64,000 nucleotides of DNA from Candidatus Ruminimicrobiellum bubulum (lineage in GTDB: Bacteria > Elusimicrobiota > Endomicrobiia > Endomicrobiales > Endomicrobiaceae): NCBI GenBank assembly GCA_017651625.1, contig JAGCCP010000007.1, positions 27,153 through 91,152 of the forward strand, given 5' to 3'. Positions 17,803-26,828 of this stretch are shown in pieces. Numbering within the stretch: the first letter of the stretch is position 1; each line of letters begins with the position of its first letter. Both the position numbers and the translations under genes were made by a program. Under the pieces are notes generated by a model. The model had not been told where the DNA came from, ran no database searches, and worked only from the letters and a program-made list of their open reading frames with translations.

Positions 17803-18355
17803 TTTTTATAACCTCCACCGTTTGACTTAAACTTCTTACAACTGCTAAAGGTTTTTGCTTTTCATCTTTCACTTTTGCAAACTGCTTTTTGCCGTGCCCC
17901 GTAAGAACCAAAATTCCTTTTCCGCCGAAATTGTAACCGAAGATATAATCTCTTACACTGTCACCTATCATATAAGACTTTTTAAGATCTATGTTCAGCT
18001 CTTTTGCCGCTTTCAGCGCCATCCCAATTTTCGGCTTTCTGCATTCACAGTTGTCATTCGGACCGTGCGGACAATAATACATTCCATCTACTTTCACTTT
18101 CAATTTCTTTAGCATCTCTATTAATTTAGAGTTGATTTGTTTCAATTTTGTTACAGTAAAATATTTTCTTGCAATACCGGACTGGTTTGTTACTATAACA
18201 AGTTTGAATCCCATCTCTCTAAATTTGAGTAGAGGTTTTTCTATATGTTTATATAACTTAATTTGTTTTTCGTCACTTAAATAGTTTTTATCGTAATTTA
18301 TTGTTCCGTCTCTATCCAAAAATATTGCCGGTGATAACTTTTTTTTACTTTTCAT
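17783..18355 (-). CDS. gmhB: D-glycero-D-manno-heptose 1,7-bisphosphate 7-phosphatase
   Basis: HAD-superfamily phosphatase of the ADP-heptose pathway for LPS core. 190 residues. Motif I FLDRDGTINYD, motif II VTNQSGIARKYF, zinc cluster CPHGPNDNCECRKP (three Cys plus His), motif III/IV KPKIGM and MIGDSVRDYIFG. It overlaps lpxK by 11 nt and DUF3108 by up to 20 nt. The presence of zinc-cluster GmhB beside three GT9 enzymes supports a heptose-containing LPS core. Confidence 0.92.
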   Translation of the reverse strand: MKSKKKLSPAIFLDRDGTINYDKNYLSDEKQIKLYKHIEKPLLKFREMGFKLVIVTNQSGIARKYFTVTKLKQINSKLIEMLKKLKVKVDGMYYCPHGPNDNCECRKPKIGMALKAAKELNIDLKKSYMIGDSVRDYIFGYNFGGKGILVLTGHGKKQFAKVKDEKQKPLAVVRSLSQTVEVIKNDYEKN

Positions 18356-19385
18356 TATTTATACCCAATAAAGATTTTATTTCTTTTTCAAATTTTTCTT
18401 TTCCGCTATCAAAAGATATCGAAACGTTTACTATATATATTTTTTCTTTCATATCCATATCTGTTACTTCATTTATTTTTACGGCATCTTTTGCGGTTGT
18501 TATAATATTTTCGTTAGTATCTAAAACGGTTAAAATATCGGTTATATCTTTTGCTTTATACTTATGATGGTCCGAAAAAAACACTTTATCTTTTATTTTC
18601 AAACCTAAACTTGTGACCGTATTTACAAAATTGTCCGGTGAACCTATTGCCGAAACAACAACAAAAGAATTCTTTTCTTTAAATGAATCAAAATCTTCAA
18701 CCTTATCATTATCGCACATATTCACAACATCATAATTTTTGCAAGATGTTTCTAAAGGAAATTCGTTTTTTATATTAAATATTTCCTCTTTTATACAATT
18801 AAGAGTATCTTTGGATACCAAATTACAATTTGTTAAAGCTATTAATTTGGCTCTTTTAAGTGCCGATTTTTTTTCTCTTAAAATACCGGACGGAATAGTC
18901 ATTCCGTTACCGAACGGATTTAAAGAATTTATACATACTATATCCAAATCTCTTTTTAGTTTCCAATGTTGAAATCCGTCATCTAAAATAAAAACATCAG
19001 GATTATATTGTTCCGCAAGTTCCGCACTTTCAATTCTATCGGCACCTACAATTATCGGGCAATTAACACGACATGCCATCATATAAGGTTCATCTCCGGA
19101 AACGGAAACGTTCGATAAAATATTGTATTTATCTCTTACTATAACATTTTTTACATTGATGTCTTTTCTGGCATATCCCCTGGATAATATTACGGGAGTT
19201 TTACCTAAACTTAAAATGTATTCGGCAACTTCAATAGTCATAGGAGTTTTACCGCTACCACCCCATGTAATATTGCCGATACTTATAACAGGTTTATACA
19301 ATTTTTTAGATCTCGTTAAAATTCTGTTAAGTTCGGATAAGAAATGATAAATTATTGTTAGCGGATATAATAAATATTTAAGCAT
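18345..19385 (-). CDS. lpxK: Tetraacyldisaccharide 4'-kinase
   Basis: Adds the 4'-phosphate to lipid A precursor at the cytoplasmic face of the inner membrane. 346 residues. N-terminal hydrophobic stretch, then Walker A in ISIGNITWGGSGKTPMTIE (residues about 36-54), LSRGYARKD, DEPYMMACR, DVFILDDGFQHWKLKRDLDIV and NPFGNGMTIPSGILRE, all LpxK signatures. It overlaps both neighbours (8 nt with the GT4 gene, 11 nt with gmhB), placing lipid A phosphorylation in the core-sugar operon. Confidence 0.94.
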   Translation of the reverse strand: MLKYLLYPLTIIYHFLSELNRILTRSKKLYKPVISIGNITWGGSGKTPMTIEVAEYILSLGKTPVILSRGYARKDINVKNVIVRDKYNILSNVSVSGDEPYMMACRVNCPIIVGADRIESAELAEQYNPDVFILDDGFQHWKLKRDLDIVCINSLNPFGNGMTIPSGILREKKSALKRAKLIALTNCNLVSKDTLNCIKEEIFNIKNEFPLETSCKNYDVVNMCDNDKVEDFDSFKEKNSFVVVSAIGSPDNFVNTVTSLGLKIKDKVFFSDHHKYKAKDITDILTVLDTNENIITTAKDAVKINEVTDMDMKEKIYIVNVSISFDSGKEKFEKEIKSLLGINNEK

Positions 19386-20484
19386 TTAATATACTCTCGT
19401 ATATTTTGGTAAGGTTTTCAACAAATTTCTGTTTTGTAAAAGTTTCTTTAACGAAATTGTGTCCGTCAATACCCATATTTTTTGCAAATACTTTATCGTC
19501 CATTATCTTTTTAATTGCTTCTATCAATTTATCAACATTTCGCGGCGGTATAAGTATTCCAGTTTTACCGTCTATTACAGTTTCCGGATTTCCGCCTATC
19601 GTTGTTGTAATTACGGGTATTTGTTTAAATTGTGCTTCCAAATTTACATTTCCGAACCCTTCGGTATCACAGGATAACAAACAAAATATGTTCATTGTTT
19701 TTAAATATTTCGGAATATCTGATTGATAACCGACAAAATAAAAAATGTCATCTACTTTAAATTTTTTTGCATATTCTTCTTGCAATTTTTTACCTGCACC
19801 GTCACCTACAATAATGCATCTGATATCGGGATACTGATCTTTTAATTTTGCGACCGCTTCTATAAGATATTGTTGACCTTTACCTTCTAAAGATACTATA
19901 TTTGATACTGTTCCTATAACAAACTTATTTTCCAGGTTATATTCTTTTATTATGTCACTGCAATCAACTTCTTTTTCAAATTTATCTGTATCAAATGCAT
20001 TGTACAAAACACTTATTTTTTGTTCTGGTGCATTTTCGTATTTTATTAAATTGTTTTTAACGACTTTTGAAACGGTTAAAACTTTATCGGCAATTTTGTA
20101 GTGCCATTTTGCATACCATTTATGTCTTGTATCTTGTCTTCTGTGAAGAACGACTTTTATATTTTTAAAAAACAGTTTCATTAGCAAAGCTGTCCAATAA
20201 AGTTTACCTTGATGAACATGAAGTATTTTTACATTTTCTTTTTTTATGATTTTTATTAACTTTATTACTCCGGTTGGAGTAAACGTTCCTCTACATGTAA
20301 AATCAGCGACCATAACATTTTTCTTTTTAGATTCTTCATACAGAAAACTGTTTTTAGGAGCGGCAATAACAGGTTCAAACTTTTGACTTAACTGTTTAAG
20401 ATTTACTGCCGTAAGCAAAGTTTGTTTTTCGGCACCGCCTATTGTTGTAGATGAAAACAAATGTAAAACTTTTATTTTTTCCAT
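19378..20484 (-). CDS. Glycosyltransferase family 4
   Basis: 368 residues with GT-B fold. N-terminal KIKVLHLFSSTTIGGAEKQT (donor/acceptor Gly loop), HVHQGKLYWTALLMK, LHRRQDTRHKWYA, KVLTVSKVVKNNL, and a C-terminal GT4 site NIFCLLSCDTEGFGNVNLEAQ with the Glu-x7-Glu pattern and the VIDGKTGILIPPRN element. It sits between lpxK and a PIG-L deacetylase in the LPS operon, so a core-oligosaccharide or other surface-glycan role is inferred; sugar specificity is unknown. Confidence 0.85.
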   Translation of the reverse strand: MEKIKVLHLFSSTTIGGAEKQTLLTAVNLKQLSQKFEPVIAAPKNSFLYEESKKKNVMVADFTCRGTFTPTGVIKLIKIIKKENVKILHVHQGKLYWTALLMKLFFKNIKVVLHRRQDTRHKWYAKWHYKIADKVLTVSKVVKNNLIKYENAPEQKISVLYNAFDTDKFEKEVDCSDIIKEYNLENKFVIGTVSNIVSLEGKGQQYLIEAVAKLKDQYPDIRCIIVGDGAGKKLQEEYAKKFKVDDIFYFVGYQSDIPKYLKTMNIFCLLSCDTEGFGNVNLEAQFKQIPVITTTIGGNPETVIDGKTGILIPPRNVDKLIEAIKKIMDDKVFAKNMGIDGHNFVKETFTKQKFVENLTKIYESILNA

Positions 20485-20485
20485 A

Positions 20486-21199
20486 CTATAAAATTTTCTT
20501 TACCAATGAAACATATTCACTGCTTGTAGCTTTAAAAAAGGCTTCACAATGTTGTGTATTTTTACCTTTTACTACAGACCAATACTTTGATATTGATTCT
20601 GCCATAGTGACATAATCTCTTGTTGCCGTTTGTGTTTTATAACAATCTATGGCCTGTTTTTTTTGTTCCCATTGTTCGCTGATATCAACAATAACGTTTG
20701 GTATTAATGTTGTCCATACCGAATAAGCATATATCATCGCTTCAATTGTTTTATTTTTATAAGCTTTTGCAAATGCTCTCGATATTGCAATATGATCTTG
20801 ATGATTATCTATCATAAACGGTAAAAAAATTATATCCGGTTTTACTCTGTTAAACAGTTCTGTAAATCTGTCTGCAAGTAAACTTGTATTCTTATATAAA
20901 GATCTTATATCAAATTGTAAGAAATGACTTATTCTTGCACCCAATATTTTAGCTGCATCTTTGGCTTCATACATTCTTTTTTCACCACCGGAAGTACAAA
21001 AAGCTATTTCAAGTCTTCCTCCGGCTTTTGTATGCTTAATAAGAGTTCCGCCGCACCCGATACTTTCATCATCTTGATGAGGAGCAATCACAAATACTTT
21101 TTTACCGGGCAACTCTTCTTCCAACGGTAAAGAATATTTCAAAAAAGGTTGTATGTATTCATACATCCTAAAAACACTTCTGTAACTTGCATATTTCAT
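20486..21199 (-). CDS. PIG-L family deacetylase (LmbE-like)
   Basis: 237 residues. Zinc and catalytic motif VIAPHQDDESIGCGG (His and Asp ligands), plus a second His site FMIDNHQDHIAISRAFAKA. PIG-L enzymes remove N-acetyl groups from GlcNAc-containing lipids or small sugars. It lies 1 nt from the GT4 gene and within the LPS operon, so deacetylation of an LPS or glycan GlcNAc is a reasonable inference but not shown. Confidence 0.87.
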   Translation of the reverse strand: MKYASYRSVFRMYEYIQPFLKYSLPLEEELPGKKVFVIAPHQDDESIGCGGTLIKHTKAGGRLEIAFCTSGGEKRMYEAKDAAKILGARISHFLQFDIRSLYKNTSLLADRFTELFNRVKPDIIFLPFMIDNHQDHIAISRAFAKAYKNKTIEAMIYAYSVWTTLIPNVIVDISEQWEQKKQAIDCYKTQTATRDYVTMAESISKYWSVVKGKNTQHCEAFFKATSSEYVSLVKKIL

Positions 21200-21220
21200 A
21201 AAATCCTCTTAACCGGAATA

Positions 21221-22249
21221 TTAATAAACTTTAATATCGGCATTTGCTTTCAATTCCGATATAAGTTTATCGTATTCTATTTGTATGTTTTGTTTATATA
21301 TTATGTCGGATATTGAATCTTTTATATCATCAAACTCTATAGGCATTTTTGCTTTCTTTTCTTCTACTCTGAAAAAATGGTATCCGTTAGTTGTTTGTAC
21401 AGGCTTTTTATTATAATCTCCTACCGGTAAAGCAAAAATAACTTTTGCAACTTCAGGTGTAACATCTTCTTTTAAAACAAAACCCAAATCACCTTTCTTT
21501 TGTCTAAGTACTTGATCGTCGGAATACTTTTCGGAAAGTCTTGCAAAGTTCATATCCTGTAAAGCCAACTCTTTTTTCAACTCTTTAATTTTTTCGTCAA
21601 CGGTTTTCTTTTGCTCTTTTGAAAAACTGTCGGAATATTTTATAAAAATTTGTCTTATTTTAACTTGTTCGGAATAATTCCTTTTTAAATTGTTTGCAAC
21701 GGAAGAAACAAGTTTATCTTCTTGTATTGAAAGATCTAAATCCTGCCCTTTTATTTTTGATATAACATTATTATAGAAATTTTTTAATTCTTCATCTGTA
21801 GGGTTATGTGCTCTGTTTTTAATTTCGGTTGATACATACTTTATTTTCATTAAAGATTCTTTTATTTCCTGTTCAAGTTCTTTTTTTGTTAAACCTTGAT
21901 TTTTTAAATCTTTCTCGAAATCTTTTTCGGTTTTAAAATTAGATTTTATTTTATTTATTGCCGAATCAAGATCTTCTTTTAAAATTTCGGTACCTGCTTT
22001 TTTTGCTGCATCTATTAAAAGTATTTCTTCTATTTTTTGATTAACTATTTTATTTGCAAGGATTGTTACATTTTCTTCCGTTTTCTTTTCTTCGGGCAAT
22101 ACAGCAAAATCCTGTTGCAATATTTTGTTTACAAAAGTTTTTGTTATATCTTTACCGTTAACGGTTGCTATAACATCAGACTTTTCCTCAGCATTAACAA
22201 AAGTTGCTAAAAATACAAATAACGACATTACTAAAAAAAGTTTTTTCAT
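21221..22249 (-). CDS. SurA/PpiC-type periplasmic peptidyl-prolyl isomerase
   Basis: 342 residues. Signal peptide MKKLFLVMSLFVFLATFVNA; SurA-like N-terminal chaperone region (VIATVNGKDITKTFVNKIL) up to about residue 185; one parvulin (rotamase) domain about 190-310 with VKIRQIFIKYSD, KKGDLGFVLKEDVTPEV and QTTNGYHFFRVEEKK. Probably helps outer-membrane proteins fold. It overlaps the following GT9 gene by 4 nt (ATGA). Two parvulin repeats are usual in E. coli SurA; here there is one, as in PrsA-like proteins. Confidence 0.88.
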   Translation of the reverse strand: MKKLFLVMSLFVFLATFVNAEEKSDVIATVNGKDITKTFVNKILQQDFAVLPEEKKTEENVTILANKIVNQKIEEILLIDAAKKAGTEILKEDLDSAINKIKSNFKTEKDFEKDLKNQGLTKKELEQEIKESLMKIKYVSTEIKNRAHNPTDEELKNFYNNVISKIKGQDLDLSIQEDKLVSSVANNLKRNYSEQVKIRQIFIKYSDSFSKEQKKTVDEKIKELKKELALQDMNFARLSEKYSDDQVLRQKKGDLGFVLKEDVTPEVAKVIFALPVGDYNKKPVQTTNGYHFFRVEEKKAKMPIEFDDIKDSISDIIYKQNIQIEYDKLISELKANADIKVY

Positions 22250-23181
22250 TTTATGTTCTCCAATATATCATTTGCTATGATATTTTTTGCACTGTTCTTT
22301 TTTATAATTATATGATTTTGTAACGGTCTCGGTCCTATTTGTGAAGGATCGGTATTACCATATAATGCAATACATTTTATGCCCAAACTTGCAGCTAAAT
22401 GCATTGTGCCGGAATCTATTCCTATAAACATTTTTGCTTTACTTATAAGAGCACTAAGTTCAATAAGTCCGTTTTCCGGACAAAACATTTTTACATCTTT
22501 TGATACATATTTCATTATTTTCATTGCGGACTCTTGTTCCCATTGCGCACAAACAACAACCACGTTCTTTTTCATCTGTGCAAGTTTATTTAAAGTTTCT
22601 ATCCAAACTTCTCTTCTTAAACATTTTTCCTGTCTTCTTTTACTTGCGCCGAAAGATACAACGTAAAAATCTTTATTTAACATTTTGTTGTCTTCCAACC
22701 AGAAAGATACTTTGACATCGGATTCTCTGTTCACTTTTAAAATATTTAAATAATCTTTTTGAACATTGTCTATACCCACAGACTTTGCAAGTACAATATT
22801 GTTATTAAGCGAAGGAACTCCTATTTTTTCCACTTTTTCGGTTAACAAAAAACTTAAACTTGCCGTTTTAAAACCTACTCTGTTTTTTATTTTTGAAAAA
22901 TATGCTAAAAGCAATGTTTCGGGCGATTCCGAAAACATTACGGCAGTATCGATTTTTTCTTTTCTTATCGCGGCAAGCAAATCTATTTCCGCACCGAGTG
23001 AACCGACTTTCAGAAAGATTTTATCTACAAGTTTTGTAGATTCCAACAAACCGGCAAGATTTTTTCTTGCTACGCAATAAATCTTTATGTTGGGATATTT
23101 TTCTCTTGTAGCTTTTAATACCGGCAAACTAAACAAAAGGTCTCCCAACTGATTCATATGAAAAAATATTATTTTATCCAT
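22246..23181 (-). CDS. Glycosyltransferase family 9 (heptosyltransferase-like), second copy
   Basis: 311 residues. Opening IIFFHMNQLGDLLFSLPVLKATREKYP is a GT9 N-terminus; the sugar-nucleotide site is MFIGIDSGTMHLAASLGIKCIALYGNTDPSQIGP (split GxDSGTMHLA motif, better preserved than in the gene at 1.2-2.3 kb). It overlaps the third GT9 gene by 13 nt. Acceptor and sugar are not predictable beyond the family. Confidence 0.85.
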   Translation of the reverse strand: MDKIIFFHMNQLGDLLFSLPVLKATREKYPNIKIYCVARKNLAGLLESTKLVDKIFLKVGSLGAEIDLLAAIRKEKIDTAVMFSESPETLLLAYFSKIKNRVGFKTASLSFLLTEKVEKIGVPSLNNNIVLAKSVGIDNVQKDYLNILKVNRESDVKVSFWLEDNKMLNKDFYVVSFGASKRRQEKCLRREVWIETLNKLAQMKKNVVVVCAQWEQESAMKIMKYVSKDVKMFCPENGLIELSALISKAKMFIGIDSGTMHLAASLGIKCIALYGNTDPSQIGPRPLQNHIIIKKNSAKNIIANDILENIK

Positions 23182-24140
23182 TCTTTTACACTCTCAAAAA
23201 CAATATTCGGCGTTATTTGTTCCAAACATTTTTCTTTATCAAATTTACATTTGCCTCTGCAAGGACTACAATTTAAATTTGCAGATATCACTTTTGAATT
23301 ATTTCCGTAAGGTGCTGTTTCTTTTATATCCGAACCGCCGAAAATAAAAATATTTTTAGTACCTATTGCATTTGCCAGATGCATTGCACCCGTATCGGCA
23401 CCTACAGCAATTTCACATACCGATAAAATATCAGACAACTCTTTTATATTTGTTTTTCCGCACAAATCAATTACGTTATTTGTATTTATTTTACCATAAT
23501 CGGCTTGTGAACCTAAAACAGTAATCTTTATACCTTTATTTAAAGATTTTATCATATCTGACAAAATAATATAATTGCTACTGTTCCAAGTTTTTGTTTT
23601 TCCTCTTGAAAAAGGAACAAAAGCAACGATTTTGTCACCTTCTTTTATTCCGTATTCACTTAACATATTATAAGGGGTACCATTTATACCTATATTGAAA
23701 GAGGGTTCATATTTTTCTTTTGTTATATAACTTAAAGAATTTAAATTTCTTTTAACCGCATTTTCGTTTTTATTTCTTTTGTAAGGTTCTTTTATAAAAA
23801 GCCAACTTAATTCTTTCATTCCGCTAACACCGATTTTTTGTTTAGCATTTAACAACTTACAAAATACGGCTGTTCTTAAAAGGCCCTGCAAATCTATAAC
23901 CAAATCGTAATTTTCTTTATTACATTCTTTAAGTGTTTTAAAAAAAGCTTTCAAACCGCCTTTCCTATCCCAACATTTTATACTATTAATATTAGGAAAT
24001 AATTCAACAACCTGTTTCCATTGTGTGAAAACAAGCCAATCTATTAAACTATCTTTCCATTTACTTTTGATAGCTTGCAATATAGGGTTTGCCTGAATGA
24101 TATCACCAAACGAACTCGGCTTAACAATTAATATTTTCAT
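23169..24140 (-). CDS. Glycosyltransferase family 9 (heptosyltransferase I-like), third copy
   Basis: 323 residues from ATG at 24140; a TTG-started version 10 codons longer is possible but would add a non-GT9 leader. N-terminus MKILIVKPSSFGDIIQANPIL; mid-region DLVIDLQGLLRTAVFCKLLNAKQKIGVSGMKELSWLF resembles WaaC; donor site VGADTGAMHLANAIGTKNIFIFGGSD; Cys-rich end NCSPCRGKCKF. It is the first gene of the nine-gene envelope operon and is divergent from the M23 peptidase gene. Confidence 0.84.
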   Translation of the reverse strand: MKILIVKPSSFGDIIQANPILQAIKSKWKDSLIDWLVFTQWKQVVELFPNINSIKCWDRKGGLKAFFKTLKECNKENYDLVIDLQGLLRTAVFCKLLNAKQKIGVSGMKELSWLFIKEPYKRNKNENAVKRNLNSLSYITKEKYEPSFNIGINGTPYNMLSEYGIKEGDKIVAFVPFSRGKTKTWNSSNYIILSDMIKSLNKGIKITVLGSQADYGKINTNNVIDLCGKTNIKELSDILSVCEIAVGADTGAMHLANAIGTKNIFIFGGSDIKETAPYGNNSKVISANLNCSPCRGKCKFDKEKCLEQITPNIVFESVKEWIK

Positions 24141-24194
24141 AACAAAATTACCAATAATAAATAATACCAATATTTTACAAAAATATAAAACATA

Positions 24195-24223
24195 TTGAAA
24201 TATTAATCTTTTTGTGTTATACT
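24195..24223 (+). promoter_or_regulatory. Sigma-70-type promoter giving an apparently leaderless mRNA for the M23 peptidase
   Basis: -35 TTGAAA (24195-24200), 17-bp spacer, -10 TATACT (24218-24223). The ATG is at 24235, only 11 nt after the -10, so transcription should begin about 5 nt before or at the start codon. No Shine-Dalgarno is present. Confidence 0.7.
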
Positions 24224-24234
24224 TTTAAGACTTT

Positions 24235-25179
24235 ATGGCAAAATTTATTATAAAGATTAAAGACCTTCTTGGGGAACTAAGAAGGAAGGTCACTGTTGTT
24301 TTCATTCCTCATGGGAAAATTAAACCGCTTAAATTTAATTTTTCCATGTTGTTTCTTGTTGTTGCGTTTTTCGGTTGGACAGGTATAACTTTGTGGGCAG
24401 GGTTTGTATCCGGCAAACATATAGACTACTTAACCATAAAAGCGGACAATAAAATAATGAAAGCCCGAATGCTTTTCTTTGCAGACCAAATAAAAAAGTC
24501 TAAAGAAATGTTGGCTCAGGTAAAACAAAACGATGACCATATTCGTTCACTTTTGGCAATGGATTCCAAAAGAATAATAATTGAAAACGATTTGGGTGCC
24601 GGAGGTCCTACACCTATAGAATCGAGTGCATTGTCCATGTTGTTATCCGGTAAGATAGATACTATAGATTACCAGGAAATATCAAAACAATCTTTTGAGT
24701 TGCTCGAAGAATATAAAGCTTCGATGAAAAGTTATTCCGAAGTTATAAACCATATAGCAAAACAGAGAGAAATGTTCAGATATACTCCTTCAATATGGCC
24801 TTGTAAAGGGATAATATCTTCTCCTTACGGAATAAGATTTCATCCTATTTTCAATACAAAGTTTTTCCACCCTGCAATAGATATTGCAAACAAAAGAGGT
24901 ACTCCCATACTAGCTACAGCCGACGGGGTTGTTGCTTTTGCAGGTTGGATGAGAGGTTACGGTAACGTTATAGCTATAGAGCATGGTCATAAATACAGAA
25001 CAGTTTATGCTCATTTGGCAAAAATGTTAGTAAAAAAAGGTGAATTAGTAACTAAAGGACAAGAGATTGCAAAAATGGGAAACACGGGAAGATCAACCGG
25101 TCCGCATGTTCATTATGAATTACATCTTAACAAAAGGCCTATAAATCCGATGAAATATTTAAGTAGTTATTTAAACTAA
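24235..25179 (+). CDS. M23 family peptidoglycan endopeptidase (LytM domain)
   Basis: 314 residues. One membrane helix at about residues 35-57, a coiled-coil linker (60-170) and a C-terminal LytM domain: HPIFNTKFFHPAIDIANKRG (zinc H and D), GYGNVIAIEHGHKYRTVYAHL, and GPHVHYELHLNKRPINP (HxH). All zinc ligands are present, so it should cut peptide cross-links in the periplasm. It is followed 12 nt later by a bactofilin gene; this pair controls cell shape in other bacteria such as Helicobacter and Myxococcus. Confidence 0.92.
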   Translation: MAKFIIKIKDLLGELRRKVTVVFIPHGKIKPLKFNFSMLFLVVAFFGWTGITLWAGFVSGKHIDYLTIKADNKIMKARMLFFADQIKKSKEMLAQVKQNDDHIRSLLAMDSKRIIIENDLGAGGPTPIESSALSMLLSGKIDTIDYQEISKQSFELLEEYKASMKSYSEVINHIAKQREMFRYTPSIWPCKGIISSPYGIRFHPIFNTKFFHPAIDIANKRGTPILATADGVVAFAGWMRGYGNVIAIEHGHKYRTVYAHLAKMLVKKGELVTKGQEIAKMGNTGRSTGPHVHYELHLNKRPINPMKYLSSYLN

Positions 25180-25191
25180 AGGTAAAAAAAC

Positions 25192-25581
25192 ATGAATAAG
25201 AAAAAACAAAAATTATTTGATACAATAGAAACATTAGTAGGAAACGGCTCAACTTTTAGAGGAGAGATTAGCGCAACAAACAGTATAAGAATCGACGGTA
25301 CTTTAATCGGTAGCGTTAAAGAAGCCGCAAATGTAATAGTAGGAGAAAATGCGAAAGTAAAAGGTAACATTTGTGCAAATTATGTTGTAGTTGATGGCAT
25401 TGTTGAAGGAAACATTACAGCAACGGAATCTATAGAATTGTTAGCTAAATCTAAGGTTACGGGCGATATCACAACTACTCTTTTATCAATAAACGAAGGT
25501 GCAATTTTTAAAGGCAAAAGCGTGATGCTTGAAAAAGAAGAAAATATTGAGGAAATTGAAGGAACTGAAGAAATTATATAG
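25192..25581 (+). CDS. Bactofilin (polymer-forming cytoskeletal protein)
   Basis: 129 residues. The bactofilin beta-helix is clear: FRGEISATNSIRIDGTLIGSVKEAANVIVGENAKVKGNI and VVDGIVEGNITATESIELLAKSKVTGDI, short Val/Gly-rich turns of about 6 residues per strand. An acidic tail (EKEENIEEIEGTEE) ends it. Bactofilins form nucleotide-independent filaments at the membrane. AAAGG precedes the ATG. Coupling with the LytM peptidase supports a role in placing peptidoglycan cutting. Confidence 0.93.
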   Translation: MNKKKQKLFDTIETLVGNGSTFRGEISATNSIRIDGTLIGSVKEAANVIVGENAKVKGNICANYVVVDGIVEGNITATESIELLAKSKVTGDITTTLLSINEGAIFKGKSVMLEKEENIEEIEGTEEII

Positions 25582-25598
25582 GAGAGGGCAACACAACC

Positions 25599-26258
25599 AT
25601 GATGAACTTTTTTAGAAAACATAAAGTAGCTATTATTTTAATAATACTTGTAGGATTTTTCGGAGGAACATTTATAGCCGGTTTCGGAGTATCAACTTTC
25701 GGAAACAGCGCATCTTCTTTTGATACGGCAGCAGTTATTAACGGTAAAAAAATTCCTTATAAATATTATTACAGTTTATATAATAATACTTTTAACTTAC
25801 TAAGAAGTTCCGGACAAAATGTTAGCGATGAATTAATGAGACTTACAAAAAGTCAAATATTAAGAAACCTAATCCAAGACGAACTTATTTGGCAGCAAAC
25901 AAAAAAATACGGAATAACGGTAAGCGATAACGAACTTGCCAACGATATTCAAAGTTATCCGTATTTCTTAAATGAAGATGAAAAATTTGATAGCAGAAGA
26001 TATTATCAATTCTTAAATAATTTGAGAATGTCTCCTAAAGATTATGAAACATTAAGAAGAAAACAAATCGCATCTAATAAATTACAAATGCTTATTGCAT
26101 CGGCAGCAAGAGTATCTTCATCGGAAGTAGAAATGAAGAAAGCTTCAAATATAGCGGAATTGACACAAATAAAGGCTAACGAAGTATTAAATGATTGGTT
26201 TGATAATGTAACAAAGAATTCAAAGATACAAATTTTGTTGGATGAAAACGGAGATTAA
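25599..26258 (+). CDS. Membrane-anchored SurA_N/PpiD-like chaperone lacking the isomerase domain
   Basis: 219 residues. N-terminal inner-membrane anchor (HKVAIILIILVGFFGGTFIAGFG, residues 7-29) followed by a SurA/PpiD N-terminal chaperone region (FDTAAVINGKKIPYKYYYSLYNN ... LIQDELIWQQTKKYGITVSDNELANDI). In PpiD a parvulin domain follows; here the protein ends after about 190 periplasmic residues. Either a chaperone-only form or a shortened PpiD. GGAGAGG precedes the Met-Met start. Third gene of the peptidase-bactofilin operon. Confidence 0.8.
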   Translation: MMNFFRKHKVAIILIILVGFFGGTFIAGFGVSTFGNSASSFDTAAVINGKKIPYKYYYSLYNNTFNLLRSSGQNVSDELMRLTKSQILRNLIQDELIWQQTKKYGITVSDNELANDIQSYPYFLNEDEKFDSRRYYQFLNNLRMSPKDYETLRRKQIASNKLQMLIASAARVSSSEVEMKKASNIAELTQIKANEVLNDWFDNVTKNSKIQILLDENGD

Positions 26259-26261
26259 ACT

Positions 26262-26828
26262 CTACTTCAAACAAACTCCGAATTTTTTTAATTCTTTTTT
26301 TAATCTTATATACGGCAATCCTACTACAGTATAGTAGTCGCCGTATATTTTTTTTACGAAACAATCGTCCTTATCTTGAACGGCATAAGAACCGGCTTTA
26401 TCCATATGTTTACCGAACAATTTTTGTAATTGTTCATAAGGTAACTTTTGCATTCTGACAACAGCAACATCATAGAAAATTACTTTTTTATTATCGCTGA
26501 TTATAGAAACACCTGTATACACTTTGTGCAAACTTCCGTTCAGTTCTTTTATTATTTCAACGGAATGTTTTTTGTTTCTCGGTTTACCTAAAATTTTACC
26601 GTTTAGAACAACTATTGTATCCGAACCTATAACAATACTTCCCGGATGTTGTTGCTTAACATTTTCCGCTTTTTTATAAGATAAATATTTTACTATCGAT
26701 GAAGGCCTTTTTAAATTATGTTTTTCATCGATACTGCTGGGTATTATATCGAATTTAAGTCCCCACTTTTTTAATAATTCTATTCTTCTGGGAGATAGTG
26801 AAGCCAATATTATTTTTTTATTTTGCAT
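26262..26828 (-). CDS. maf: Maf-like nucleoside triphosphate pyrophosphatase
   Basis: 188 residues. ILASLSPRRIELLKKWGL (N-terminal Ser-x-x-Arg-Arg site), VIGSDTIVVLNGKILGKPRN, and SLHKVYTGVSI match the Maf/YhdE family, which hydrolyses dTTP, UTP or modified nucleotides. It is convergent with the PpiD-like gene (3 nt between stops) and overlaps the cutA stop by 11 nt. Confidence 0.9.
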   Translation of the reverse strand: MQNKKIILASLSPRRIELLKKWGLKFDIIPSSIDEKHNLKRPSSIVKYLSYKKAENVKQQHPGSIVIGSDTIVVLNGKILGKPRNKKHSVEIIKELNGSLHKVYTGVSIISDNKKVIFYDVAVVRMQKLPYEQLQKLFGKHMDKAGSYAVQDKDDCFVKKIYGDYYTVVGLPYIRLKKELKKFGVCLK

